Positions 41,872-49,748 of a DNA stretch of 55,182 nucleotides are shown here, in pieces. The DNA is from an uncultured Prevotella sp. (GTDB lineage: Bacteria; Bacteroidota; Bacteroidia; Bacteroidales; Bacteroidaceae): contig CAMQBR010000012.1 in assembly GCA_946999045.1 (NCBI GenBank), positions 1 to 55,182 on the forward strand. Reading direction: 5' to 3'. A program made the translations under genes and the position numbers. The notes below the pieces were generated by a model, which did not search any database, had not been told where the DNA came from, and saw only the letters and a list, made by a program, of their open reading frames with translations. The stretch's first letter is position 1. Each line of letters starts with the position of its first letter.

Positions 41872-42062
41872 GGTTGGTTCTATAAATTACCGCCCTATAT
41901 TGTGAGTAAATTTTATAGAATACGTTTTGTTATTTTGGGGCTTCTTTTTATAAAAAATAAGCTATGCCTCAACACTTCAAACAAGTTTGATTCGGCTTAC
42001 ATTGTTTTTTGTTCAAAAATAAGAAAAAAATATAACAAAGCTAATTTATAGAACCAACCTTT
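41872..42062 (-). repeat. Shortened inverted-repeat element (subfamily II)
   Basis: On the plus strand it reads GGTTGGTTCTATAAATTACC, then TATTGTGAGTAAATTTTATAG and CAAACAAGTTTGATTCGGC, ending AACAAAGCTAATTTATAGAACCAACC. It sits between the convergent GH2 and SpoU genes and fills most of that 304-bp gap, which holds nothing else. Confidence 0.85.
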
Positions 42063-42095
42063 ACTCAAAATAGATGGAATGAGTATTTTAACTTT

Positions 42096-42629
42096 TCACA
42101 TTTTCATTAACTTGTGTGCAAACTCCCATACCACAATACCAGCAGTAACTGATACATTGAGCGAATGTTTAGTGCCAAATTGTGGTATCTCCAAACATCC
42201 ATTGCAAGCATCAACCGTAGTTTGATTAATACCTTTCACCTCATTACCAAACACTACGGCATATCTTTGTGTGTTATCTACAATAAGATGTTGTAGCTTA
42301 GTAGAACCCTCTACCTGCTCAATGCTATAAACAAAATAGCCTTTTTCTTTTAGTGTGTTTACCGCATCGGTAGCTGATGAAAAGTATTTCCAGTCAACAC
42401 TATTCTCCCCCCCCAAAGCAGTTTTGTGTATCTCTGCATTAGGCGGTGTGGCTGTAATGCCACAAAGGTAAATGGCTTCTACCCTAAATGCATCGCATGA
42501 ACGGAACACAGAACCTACATTATAAAGAGAACGCACATCATCAAGAATAACAATGAGTGGTAGTTTATCGGAAGCCTTAAACTCTTCTACCGACAAGCGT
42601 TTCATCTCTATGGTTTTAAGTTTTCTCAC
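42096..42629 (-). CDS. SpoU/TrmH-family tRNA/rRNA 2'-O-methyltransferase
   Basis: The 177-residue SPOUT enzyme has the three conserved motifs: NVGSVFRSCDAF (motif 1), VVFGNEVKGI (motif 2) and IPQFGTKHSLNVSVTAGIVVWE (motif 3). The RNA target cannot be told. The coding sequence contains a G8 run (C8 on the plus strand, 42407-42414) in the ALGGENS segment that could slip and switch the gene off. sufE lies 17 bp upstream, probably in one operon. Confidence 0.9.
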   Translation of the reverse strand: MRKLKTIEMKRLSVEEFKASDKLPLIVILDDVRSLYNVGSVFRSCDAFRVEAIYLCGITATPPNAEIHKTALGGENSVDWKYFSSATDAVNTLKEKGYFVYSIEQVEGSTKLQHLIVDNTQRYAVVFGNEVKGINQTTVDACNGCLEIPQFGTKHSLNVSVTAGIVVWEFAHKLMKM

Positions 42630-42646
42630 TTTGCAGTATGGTTATA

Positions 42647-43066
42647 TTATTGTTTGGCAAGATAAGCAATGGCATACATCTTCATTTGCTTTACCATAGC
42701 CAGCAATCCGTTGGCACGTGTAGGCGACAGATGTTCACTTAAGCCAATTTTATCAATAAAATACAAGTTTGCATCCTTTATTTCTTGTGGTGTGTGGTTG
42801 CTTACAATACGAATAAGCAGAGCGATGATGCCTTTTACAATCAAGGCATCGCTATCGGCAGTAAATATCAGTTTACCGTCTTTCTCATCACATTGTAGCC
42901 ATACACGACTCTGGCAGCCTTCTATCAAGTTTGATTCTGTTTTGTATTGTTCTTCCAGAGGTTTTAATTCGTTACCTAAATCAATGAGCATTTGATACTT
43001 GTCCATCCAGTCGGTAAACTCGGAATACTCGTCTATTACTTCATCTTGCAATTCGTTAATTGTCAT
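42647..43066 (-). CDS. sufE: Sulfur acceptor protein SufE
   Basis: The 139-residue protein takes persulfide sulfur from SufS. The active Cys51 lies in NLIEGCQSRVWL, the same position as in E. coli SufE. LIRIVSNHTPQEI and LSPTRANGL are also typical. It is detached from the sufBCDS operon and lies just upstream of the SpoU gene. Confidence 0.94.
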   Translation of the reverse strand: MTINELQDEVIDEYSEFTDWMDKYQMLIDLGNELKPLEEQYKTESNLIEGCQSRVWLQCDEKDGKLIFTADSDALIVKGIIALLIRIVSNHTPQEIKDANLYFIDKIGLSEHLSPTRANGLLAMVKQMKMYAIAYLAKQ

Positions 43067-43233
43067 AACTTTTTACTTTAAAATCTAAACTTTAAAATTT
43101 ATGATTTGCTTTAAGCTATAAAAGAAGTTGAGGGGTTAAAACGTCAGACTGTTTTCTCGTAAGCTATTTACTTGTAGATAGATACGTCAACTGTAAAAAC
43201 TCATCAACTAACTAACTTAAAGACTAATAAAAC

Positions 43234-44484
43234 TCATATACTATTATCAACTATCTTATATAGCTTGTCATTGGGGCGCACTTTACCAGGAACAGCAATG
43301 GAAATGCGCCAACCCTTTTGGGCTTTGGTTACAGGTTTTAAGTTATAACGTATCTCATCGGCATCGAAATACATCACGCCTGTAGTAGAACCCGTAATGA
43401 ACAAATGCTCATGCTGCTCTATTTCAGTAGCTTCAATAGCCAGTTCAGCAACACCTAATTTAGAGAAATATTTAATAACTTTGCCCACCAATATCTTTTT
43501 TTGGGTAGCCTTATTACCATATTCCTTCGTCCATTCGCCTAATTTTTGTCCTTGATAATATCCATCCCAGAAGCCACGATTAAACACAGATGATAACTTT
43601 TTATCCCATTCATCTTTCTTTTCATCTGTAAACGTTCCATCGATAACCGATTGAACAGCTTGTTTATAACATGTTACCACGGTGTAAACATACTCAGGAC
43701 CACGTGCACGTCCTTCTATCTTAAACACTCGAACACCTGCATCCATCATCAAATCGATGAAGCGAACCGTCTTTAAGTCCTTAGGACTCATGATATATTT
43801 ATTGTCAATTTCCAGTTGGTTACCCGTTTCATTATCGGTTACAGTATAAGAACGGCGACATATCTGTACACATTCTCCACGGTTGGCAGAACGATTGGCA
43901 TCGTGCAAACTCATGTAACATTTGCCACTAATAGCCATACAGAATGCTCCATGGCAGAACATCTCTATACGAATAAGCTTGCCGTGGGGGCCACAAATAT
44001 TTTGTTTTATGATTTGTTGGTAAATCTCTTTCACCTGTTTCATGTTCAGTTCGCGTGCCAAAACAACAACATCGGCAAAGCGAGCATAAAACTTTAAGGA
44101 CTCAATGTTAGAGATATTAAGTTGGGTAGACAAATGTACCTCAACGTCCTGTTCCACACAATAAGTCATAACTGCTACATCACTGGCAATAACCGCTGTT
44201 ACATTGGCAACTTTGGCAGCATCTATTATCTGGTGCATTGTGTTAAGATCGTCTCCATATATCACAGTATTTACCGTAAGATAGGTTTTGATACCATGCT
44301 CTTTGCAAGTGTTTACAATATCGTGTAAGTCGTCTATGGTAAAGTGGTTGGCTGAGTGCGACCGCATATTGAGCTGTCCTATACCAAAATAGATTGCTCC
44401 TGCTCCTGCCTGTATAGCAGCTGCAAGACTCTCATGCGAACCAACGGGTGCCATGATTTCAAAATCGGATATCAGATATTTCAT
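43234..44484 (-). CDS. U32 family protein (RlhA/TrhP-like RNA hydroxylation or collagenase-like)
   Basis: The 416-residue protein starts with the U32 pattern (EIMAPVGSHESLAAAIQAGAGAIYFG). It carries the conserved cysteine-bearing block EMFCHGAFCMAISGKCYMS followed by ECVQICRRSY, whose cysteines bind an Fe-S cluster in characterised relatives. A C-terminal beta-barrel domain follows. Characterised U32 members take part in prephenate-dependent RNA hydroxylation; a peptidase role is doubtful. The promoter touches the start codon, so the mRNA may be leaderless. Confidence 0.85.
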   Translation of the reverse strand: MKYLISDFEIMAPVGSHESLAAAIQAGAGAIYFGIGQLNMRSHSANHFTIDDLHDIVNTCKEHGIKTYLTVNTVIYGDDLNTMHQIIDAAKVANVTAVIASDVAVMTYCVEQDVEVHLSTQLNISNIESLKFYARFADVVVLARELNMKQVKEIYQQIIKQNICGPHGKLIRIEMFCHGAFCMAISGKCYMSLHDANRSANRGECVQICRRSYTVTDNETGNQLEIDNKYIMSPKDLKTVRFIDLMMDAGVRVFKIEGRARGPEYVYTVVTCYKQAVQSVIDGTFTDEKKDEWDKKLSSVFNRGFWDGYYQGQKLGEWTKEYGNKATQKKILVGKVIKYFSKLGVAELAIEATEIEQHEHLFITGSTTGVMYFDADEIRYNLKPVTKAQKGWRISIAVPGKVRPNDKLYKIVDNSI

Positions 44485-44489
44485 ATTTG

Positions 44490-44520
44490 CAAAGTTACTG
44501 CTATTTGTAATAACTCCAAA
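44490..44520 (-). promoter_or_regulatory. Promoter of the U32 gene
   Basis: On the minus strand TTTG (44520-44517), 19 bases and TAACTTTG (44497-44490) match the consensus. Only five bases separate the -7 element from the ATG at 44484. Confidence 0.75.
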
Positions 44521-44647
44521 GAAAATAAGGCATAAAAGCCTCTCCCTCTAATTTCTCCCCCTATAGTAAGAGGAGCGATTAGACTTTTTGCTGTGCTGAT
44601 AGAGTACTCATTCTTGAATAAGAACGTAAGCGGCTAATATTGGATGC

Positions 44648-45976
44648 TTACAATAGTTCTGGTAAAGTAAATAACCTAATGCCATTGCTGCCTTTTATTA
44701 GAATGTAATAGTTGTGAGGTTGCTCTTTATCAATAGCCTGTTTCACTTCTTCTACATCCTTAAATTTGCGGAGCGATGTTTTTGTTTTACCAAACTCCTC
44801 CCCTACCAACCATACTTTATCAAAGTGCATAGTTGAAAGTAAATCTGCTATCTTTTGATGTTCCTCATTACTAACCTTTCCTAATTCGCGCATATCGCCA
44901 AGGATTGCCATCTTGTGAGACACACTCATCTCTTCAAAATTGCGCAATGCCGCCTCCATACTGGTTGGATTGGCATTGTAAGCATCTACAATGAGCGAGT
45001 TATGAGCAGTTTTTTCCAGCTGACTACGATTGTTGTGTGGCATATAGTTAGCCAGAGCATGATTAATTTGCTGTGAGGTAACACCAAAATACAAGCCTGT
45101 ACTGATGGCTGCTAACATATTGTCAAGATTGTAAGCCCCAATAAGATGGGTTTCTACTTTCTCCCATTGTTGTGGCTGATTGCTATCTACATTTGTCCAA
45201 TGGAAAGTAAGATAGGGATTATTACTTACCACTTCGCCCAATACGCTTATACGTTCTTGTTTCTTTTGTGCATAGCGAACGGTCTGTACATCAGGGCAAT
45301 GTGCTTGATACATTTCCTGTAAATACGGATTATCAGCATTGATAAAAACAACTCCTTGACGTTGGTTGTTTTGCATAAAATCATATAGCTCGGCTTTTGT
45401 ACGCTTTACTCCTTCAAACGAACCAAAACCTTGCAAGTGGGCTCTCCCTACATTTGTAATAATGGCATAATTGGGCTCTACCACATCCACCAACGACTTA
45501 ATGTCTCCAGGATGACTGGCTCCCATCTCTATAACAGATATCTCGTGTTCTGGCTTAAGACAGAGCAAGGTTTTTGGAACTCCTATCTCATTATTAAAGT
45601 TGCCTCGTGTAAAGTGAACATTAAACTTTTCTTTTAATACAGTAGCTATCAATTCCTTGGTTGTAGTCTTCCCATTGGTTCCAGTAATGCCGATAATGGG
45701 CGTATTTAGGATTCTACGATGATAATTCGCTAATTGTTTTAGCGTTTTCAAACAATTACGTACACAAATATATCTATTATCATTAGGCTGTTTATATTCA
45801 TCCTCATCTATTACAGCATAGGCGCAACCCTTGTTAAGAGCAACCTGTGCAAACTGGTTTCCATTAAACGAGTCCCCTTTCAATGCAAAGAAGATACTAC
45901 CTTCAGGGCAATTTCTGCTATCTGTAGTAACTGTTGGGTGTTGCAAAAACAATTGATAGAGTTCTGATATATCCAT
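44648..45976 (-). CDS. murF: UDP-N-acetylmuramoyl-tripeptide--D-alanyl-D-alanine ligase
   Basis: The 442-residue cytoplasmic enzyme adds D-Ala-D-Ala to the peptidoglycan precursor. The N-terminal domain binds UMPN (TTDSRNCPEGSIFFALKGDSFNGN). The central ATPase has the P-loop GITGTNGKTTTKELI near residue 100, and the C-terminal ligase domain contains VDAYNANPTSMEAAL and ILGDMRELG. It stands apart from the usual mur-fts cluster. A TACCTTTG -7 element lies upstream at 46011-46018. Confidence 0.95.
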   Translation of the reverse strand: MDISELYQLFLQHPTVTTDSRNCPEGSIFFALKGDSFNGNQFAQVALNKGCAYAVIDEDEYKQPNDNRYICVRNCLKTLKQLANYHRRILNTPIIGITGTNGKTTTKELIATVLKEKFNVHFTRGNFNNEIGVPKTLLCLKPEHEISVIEMGASHPGDIKSLVDVVEPNYAIITNVGRAHLQGFGSFEGVKRTKAELYDFMQNNQRQGVVFINADNPYLQEMYQAHCPDVQTVRYAQKKQERISVLGEVVSNNPYLTFHWTNVDSNQPQQWEKVETHLIGAYNLDNMLAAISTGLYFGVTSQQINHALANYMPHNNRSQLEKTAHNSLIVDAYNANPTSMEAALRNFEEMSVSHKMAILGDMRELGKVSNEEHQKIADLLSTMHFDKVWLVGEEFGKTKTSLRKFKDVEEVKQAIDKEQPHNYYILIKGSNGIRLFTLPELL

Positions 45977-46010
45977 GATTTATATAGTTTTCGTTTTTTA
46001 TTTACAACAA

Positions 46011-46018
46011 CAAAGGTA
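46011..46018 (-). promoter_or_regulatory. Possible -7 element of the murF promoter
   Basis: Minus-strand TACCTTTG, 34 bases upstream of the murF ATG. The -33 box is unclear. Confidence 0.45.
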
Positions 46019-46170
46019 GTATATTGTTTGGAAATAAAGGAAAAATAATGAGAGAATAAAATAAAGGGTTAAAATTAGAATGGAGTTAACAGAAAAAATA
46101 TCTAAAATTAAAGAGCGTTACTTAACATATGTTTACTTTCTTTCGCTACCTATAAAGTTTAGTTTCCTTT

Positions 46171-46782
46171 CTAAAAGTTAATAACAAACTGCTGTTTTGA
46201 TTTTGTATTATCAAAACAAATAATTCCACAATAATATAAGTCGAACGATACTACTGTACGGCTATCAGATATCATCTGCTGCCAAATAGCTTTTGTATAG
46301 TTGTTAACATGAATAGCTTCTACAATGAGAAGCGAGTTGGCATTCGCACTACTTACAAAGCTATCAAACAATTGATACCAGTTGCTATCAATGCACATAA
46401 GTAGCACATCGCCGTTTCTTGTATTAAATAAAGTATTGTTAGATAACACCTTTTCTATTTTTGTTCGGGGCGAGCCTGCCTGTATGTAAGATTGATACAC
46501 TGTAAATTTTCGGGCATAGATAGTCCATTTAGCTGAATGCTGAGCTTGCGCTATACGAAAATACAAGCGAGATAGTTTCAGAGTAAGACGGGATTCGTGT
46601 GGAAATTTTCTTCTTAGTATGTTGTAAACATCATAATGATGATGGTCGTTGATGATGCGGTTAGAAAACAAGAAAGCTGAAGGCGACTGTATGCCAAAGC
46701 CTTTGGAATGATTAAAGCGTTTGAGAAATATGCCTATTCTTCTTATCCAATATCTAAATGTCCCTTTCCGCTTGATAGCCAT
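46171..46782 (-). CDS. Hypothetical protein, divergent relative of a Bacteroidetes methyltransferase family
   Basis: The 203-residue protein starts with a basic segment and GFGIQSPSAFLF, and ends VSFDLYYCGIICFD...QQFVINF. Both ends resemble a common Bacteroidetes class I methyltransferase family (GxGIHSPF at the start, SIDL...GI.F....KQ.F at the end). The glycine-rich SAM-binding motif normally found in the middle is not visible, and the protein is shorter than the family's usual 230-250 residues as I recall it. It may have lost catalysis or be decaying, although the frame is intact. The function is unknown. Confidence 0.6.
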   Translation of the reverse strand: MAIKRKGTFRYWIRRIGIFLKRFNHSKGFGIQSPSAFLFSNRIINDHHHYDVYNILRRKFPHESRLTLKLSRLYFRIAQAQHSAKWTIYARKFTVYQSYIQAGSPRTKIEKVLSNNTLFNTRNGDVLLMCIDSNWYQLFDSFVSSANANSLLIVEAIHVNNYTKAIWQQMISDSRTVVSFDLYYCGIICFDNTKSKQQFVINF

Positions 46783-46948
46783 ACTATAGTAAAGTAATAA
46801 TATTATTTTATAACGAAAGTTTTAAAGTATACTGCAATATTCGCATTTTTTCTTGAATTGTGCAAGAGAACAGTTGGCTTTTTTAGTATTATACATCAAT
46901 TTGTAACAATATTGTTAATAACGAATTACAGAATAAAGCAAAACCTTG

Positions 46949-47035
46949 AAGGCTGGTTCTATAAATTAGCTTTGTTACATTTAACCTCAAAATAAGCACA
47001 AAAATCTAATAACGATAATTTATAGAGCCAGCTTT
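46949..47035 (+). repeat. Short inverted-repeat element
   Basis: It begins AAGGCTGGTTCTATAAATTA and ends GATAATTTATAGAGCCAGCTTT, with only about 45 bases between the TIRs (ACCTCAAAATAAGCAC). It lies between mdh and the hypothetical gene. The 342-bp gap holds this element and the mdh terminator, and nothing else that I recognise. Confidence 0.85.
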
Positions 47036-47051
47036 CAAAGTAAATAAACAA

Positions 47052-47097
47052 AAATAAGGGTGCAATCAGACTTTGTCAACTGCACCCCCTCTTATTT
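47052..47097 (-). terminator. Terminator of mdh
   Basis: AAATAAGGGTGCA (47052-47064) pairs with TGCACC...CTTATTT (47081-47097), with a small bulge in the C run. On the minus strand it follows the mdh stop and leads into TTTGTTTATTT. Confidence 0.75.
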
Positions 47098-47124
47098 TGC
47101 TAATCGGTATAAAACCGTTACAGA

Positions 47125-48117
47125 TTATAAATTAGGATTAATCTTAGACCACTCTGAAATTTCAGGAACAATCCTTAATGTTACCAACTCATCGCGCATC
47201 TTGCAAAGGTGCTCATAGCTAGCATCCAATCTTGCATTTTCTTCTGTTGTACCTTGTGGTACCTCATAGTGAGCTCCTGTTTTGTCAAGAGTTGTCTTCA
47301 TAGCCATCATAATGTGATTATACTTGTCGGTTGTTACATATGTTCCAACAGGGAAACGGAATGGTTCGCCACCCATCACTGAGCGAATCATTTCAACAGA
47401 TAAGTAAGCTGGACTTTGGAAAGAAGAACGTCCACGAAGCTCAATAATCTTAGCACCTCCCTTGATAACTGCAGTTTTCATAGCTTCCCACTCTTCATTA
47501 GTAAATTTAGGAGTTCCTAAGATTTCTGTTAAAGGTTTGCCAGAGATAGTAACATGACTACCAAATACAGCCATTTGCTCACCATGACCACCATATGTAG
47601 CAGCACCCTTAACTTCGGTTTGCATTACGTTGAACTTCTTAGCCAAAGCACTTTGCAAACGAGTAGAGTCAAGAGCTGCCAATGTTGTAACCTGTGAAGG
47701 TTTCAAACCAGAGTAAAGCAGAGTTACCAATCCTGTTAAGTCAGCTGGATTAAAGATAATAACAACATGCTTTACATCAGGGCAGTATTCTTTAATGTTC
47801 TTACCTAAACTTTCTGCAATTTCGCAGTTACCTTTCAACAAATCTTCACGAGTCATACCAGCTTTACGAGGAGCACCACCAGAAGAGATAATGTACTTAG
47901 CATTGGTGAAAGCCTCTTTAACATCTGTTGTAGCTGTAATTTTTACTGCATCAAAACCGCTCTGGCGCATTTCCTCTGCAACACCTTCAGGTGAGAAAAC
48001 ATCATAAAGACAAATTTCACTTGTAAGACCCATGCTAAGAGCTGTTTGAACCATGTTAGAACCAATCATACCAGCTGCGCCGACGATGGTTAATTTTTCG
48101 TTTGTCAAAAATGCCAT
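47125..48117 (-). CDS. mdh: Malate dehydrogenase
   Basis: The 330-residue NAD-dependent dehydrogenase interconverts malate and oxaloacetate. The Rossmann motif is VGAAGMIGSNM near residue 12. SGGAPRKAGMTREDLL, IFNPADLTG and YGGHGEQMAVF (catalytic His) follow. Bacteroidetes use it in the reductive branch to succinate/propionate. It is a single gene with its own terminator. A TAATTTTG element at 48169-48176 on the minus strand may be the -7 box. Confidence 0.95.
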   Translation of the reverse strand: MAFLTNEKLTIVGAAGMIGSNMVQTALSMGLTSEICLYDVFSPEGVAEEMRQSGFDAVKITATTDVKEAFTNAKYIISSGGAPRKAGMTREDLLKGNCEIAESLGKNIKEYCPDVKHVVIIFNPADLTGLVTLLYSGLKPSQVTTLAALDSTRLQSALAKKFNVMQTEVKGAATYGGHGEQMAVFGSHVTISGKPLTEILGTPKFTNEEWEAMKTAVIKGGAKIIELRGRSSFQSPAYLSVEMIRSVMGGEPFRFPVGTYVTTDKYNHIMMAMKTTLDKTGAHYEVPQGTTEENARLDASYEHLCKMRDELVTLRIVPEISEWSKINPNL

Positions 48118-48259
48118 AGTTTATATATATTTAAAATGTAATTAAAAACGTTTGTTCTTGCTTGACCACAAAATTAATAAAAACAAAATAATTTTGATTA
48201 CGATTTTTCTCTTTTAATTGTTATTTATTCTAAAAAGGAGAGTAAAAAAAAGCATGATG

Positions 48260-48533
48260 TTCGAATATAGAACAATAATTAAAATGGTATGGGGGTTATG
48301 AAAATGAAACAAATAAGGAGACATAGGGAGGTATATACTGGGAGTAAGTTGGAGCTTATAGAAAGTTAACGAACAAATGTTTCTTTCTCGTCAAAAAAAA
48401 CTAATGTCCAATAGCCCCTATTAACTCCGCATAACTTCTCTTATGTCCTATCAATGGATTTAATGTCCAGATAGCTCATGTTATAACGCCTACTACCTCC
48501 TATTAACTCCCATCATAAGCAACAGCCCTCACT
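48260..48533. other. Gene-free stretch with repeated short motifs upstream of the sensor kinase
   Basis: The 416-bp gap after mdh holds no gene. CCTATTAACTCC occurs twice exactly (48417-48428 and 48499-48510), and T(A/T)ATGTCC occurs three times (48402-48409, 48441-48448, 48461-48468). These may be a degenerate low-complexity repeat or protein-binding sites. No clear promoter was found for the downstream kinase. Confidence 0.55.
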
Positions 48534-49706
48534 ATGCAATGGACAGACCGAATTAGACAAGTAAAAATAATATTAGTGATAGCTGCTATTTTTATAGCAG
48601 TGGTATCGCTTATCGTATCTCATTATCTAATAAGCGATCTAAAAAACGAAGAGCATAACAAAATGACAATATGGGCAGAGGCTATGCGTACACTTAATAA
48701 GGCAGATGAAAATTCTGATATTAATTTAGTTTTAAAGATTATTAACGAAAATCATACCATCCCTGTTATTGTTATAGATGCACAAGGCAATGTTCAAACA
48801 TGCCGCAATATCAATCTTCATCACCGTAAAGGGGCTGATAGTATTGCGTATGTTAATAATTTAGGACGGCAGCTTCTAAAGGAACATAGGTATATTCGCA
48901 TTTCATTAGATAATAAGCATAAGGATGAATATATAGATGTATGTTACGACGATTCGCTAATACTCAAACGTTTAACTACTTATCCTTACGTACAATTAGG
49001 GGTAGTACTCATCTTTGTTATAGTAGCAATTTTTGCTCTACTTACGTCTAAACGTGCCGAGCAAAATAAAGTTTGGGTGGGGCTTTCTAAAGAAACAGCT
49101 CATCAATTGGGTACCCCTATATCCAGTTTGATGGCATGGTTAGAAATATTAAAAGAAACTTATCCAGATGATGCCTTGATACCTGAGATGGATCAAGATG
49201 TTAAACGTTTACAACTTATTGCCGATAGATTTTCAAAAATTGGTTCATTGCCAACCTTGCAACTTTGTAGCTTATGCGAAGTATTACAACATGTTGTTTA
49301 TTATATGAATAGGCGTACTTCGCATCGCATTGCTATTAACATCGTACTTCCTCATGGTATGAAGGACATAAAAGTTAATATGAATGCGGCTCTTTTTGAG
49401 TGGGTAATAGAAAATTTATGTAAAAATGCGGTAGATGCCATGGGGGGAATCTCTGGTAGAATTACAATTACAGTAAGCTGTTTGGCAAAACGTATCCTCA
49501 TAGACGTATCGGATACAGGAAAAGGAATAAGAAAAAAGAATATTAAAAACGTGTTCCAACCTGGTTTCACTACGAAGAAACGAGGATGGGGACTTGGATT
49601 ATCTCTTGCTAAACGCATTATAGAAGAGTATCACAAAGGTAAGATATATGTAAAAACTTCAGAGGTTGATAAGGGTACAACGTTCAGAATAGAATTAGAA
49701 AAATAG
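48534..49706 (+). CDS. Orphan membrane sensor histidine kinase
   Basis: The 390-residue protein has transmembrane helices near residues 11-33 and 149-170 around an extracytoplasmic domain of about 115 residues (PVIVIDAQGNVQ resembles a PAS-like strand). Then follow HisKA with His190 (KETAHQLGTP), an N-box (IENLCKNAVDAM) and G-boxes (SDTGKGI, GWGLGLSLAKRI). No response regulator is adjacent. It is convergent with comM. The signal is unknown. Confidence 0.9.
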   Translation: MQWTDRIRQVKIILVIAAIFIAVVSLIVSHYLISDLKNEEHNKMTIWAEAMRTLNKADENSDINLVLKIINENHTIPVIVIDAQGNVQTCRNINLHHRKGADSIAYVNNLGRQLLKEHRYIRISLDNKHKDEYIDVCYDDSLILKRLTTYPYVQLGVVLIFVIVAIFALLTSKRAEQNKVWVGLSKETAHQLGTPISSLMAWLEILKETYPDDALIPEMDQDVKRLQLIADRFSKIGSLPTLQLCSLCEVLQHVVYYMNRRTSHRIAINIVLPHGMKDIKVNMNAALFEWVIENLCKNAVDAMGGISGRITITVSCLAKRILIDVSDTGKGIRKKNIKNVFQPGFTTKKRGWGLGLSLAKRIIEEYHKGKIYVKTSEVDKGTTFRIELEK

Positions 49707-49748
49707 GAAATTCATAGAACAGTGGCATAAAATAATAGCGAATTATCA

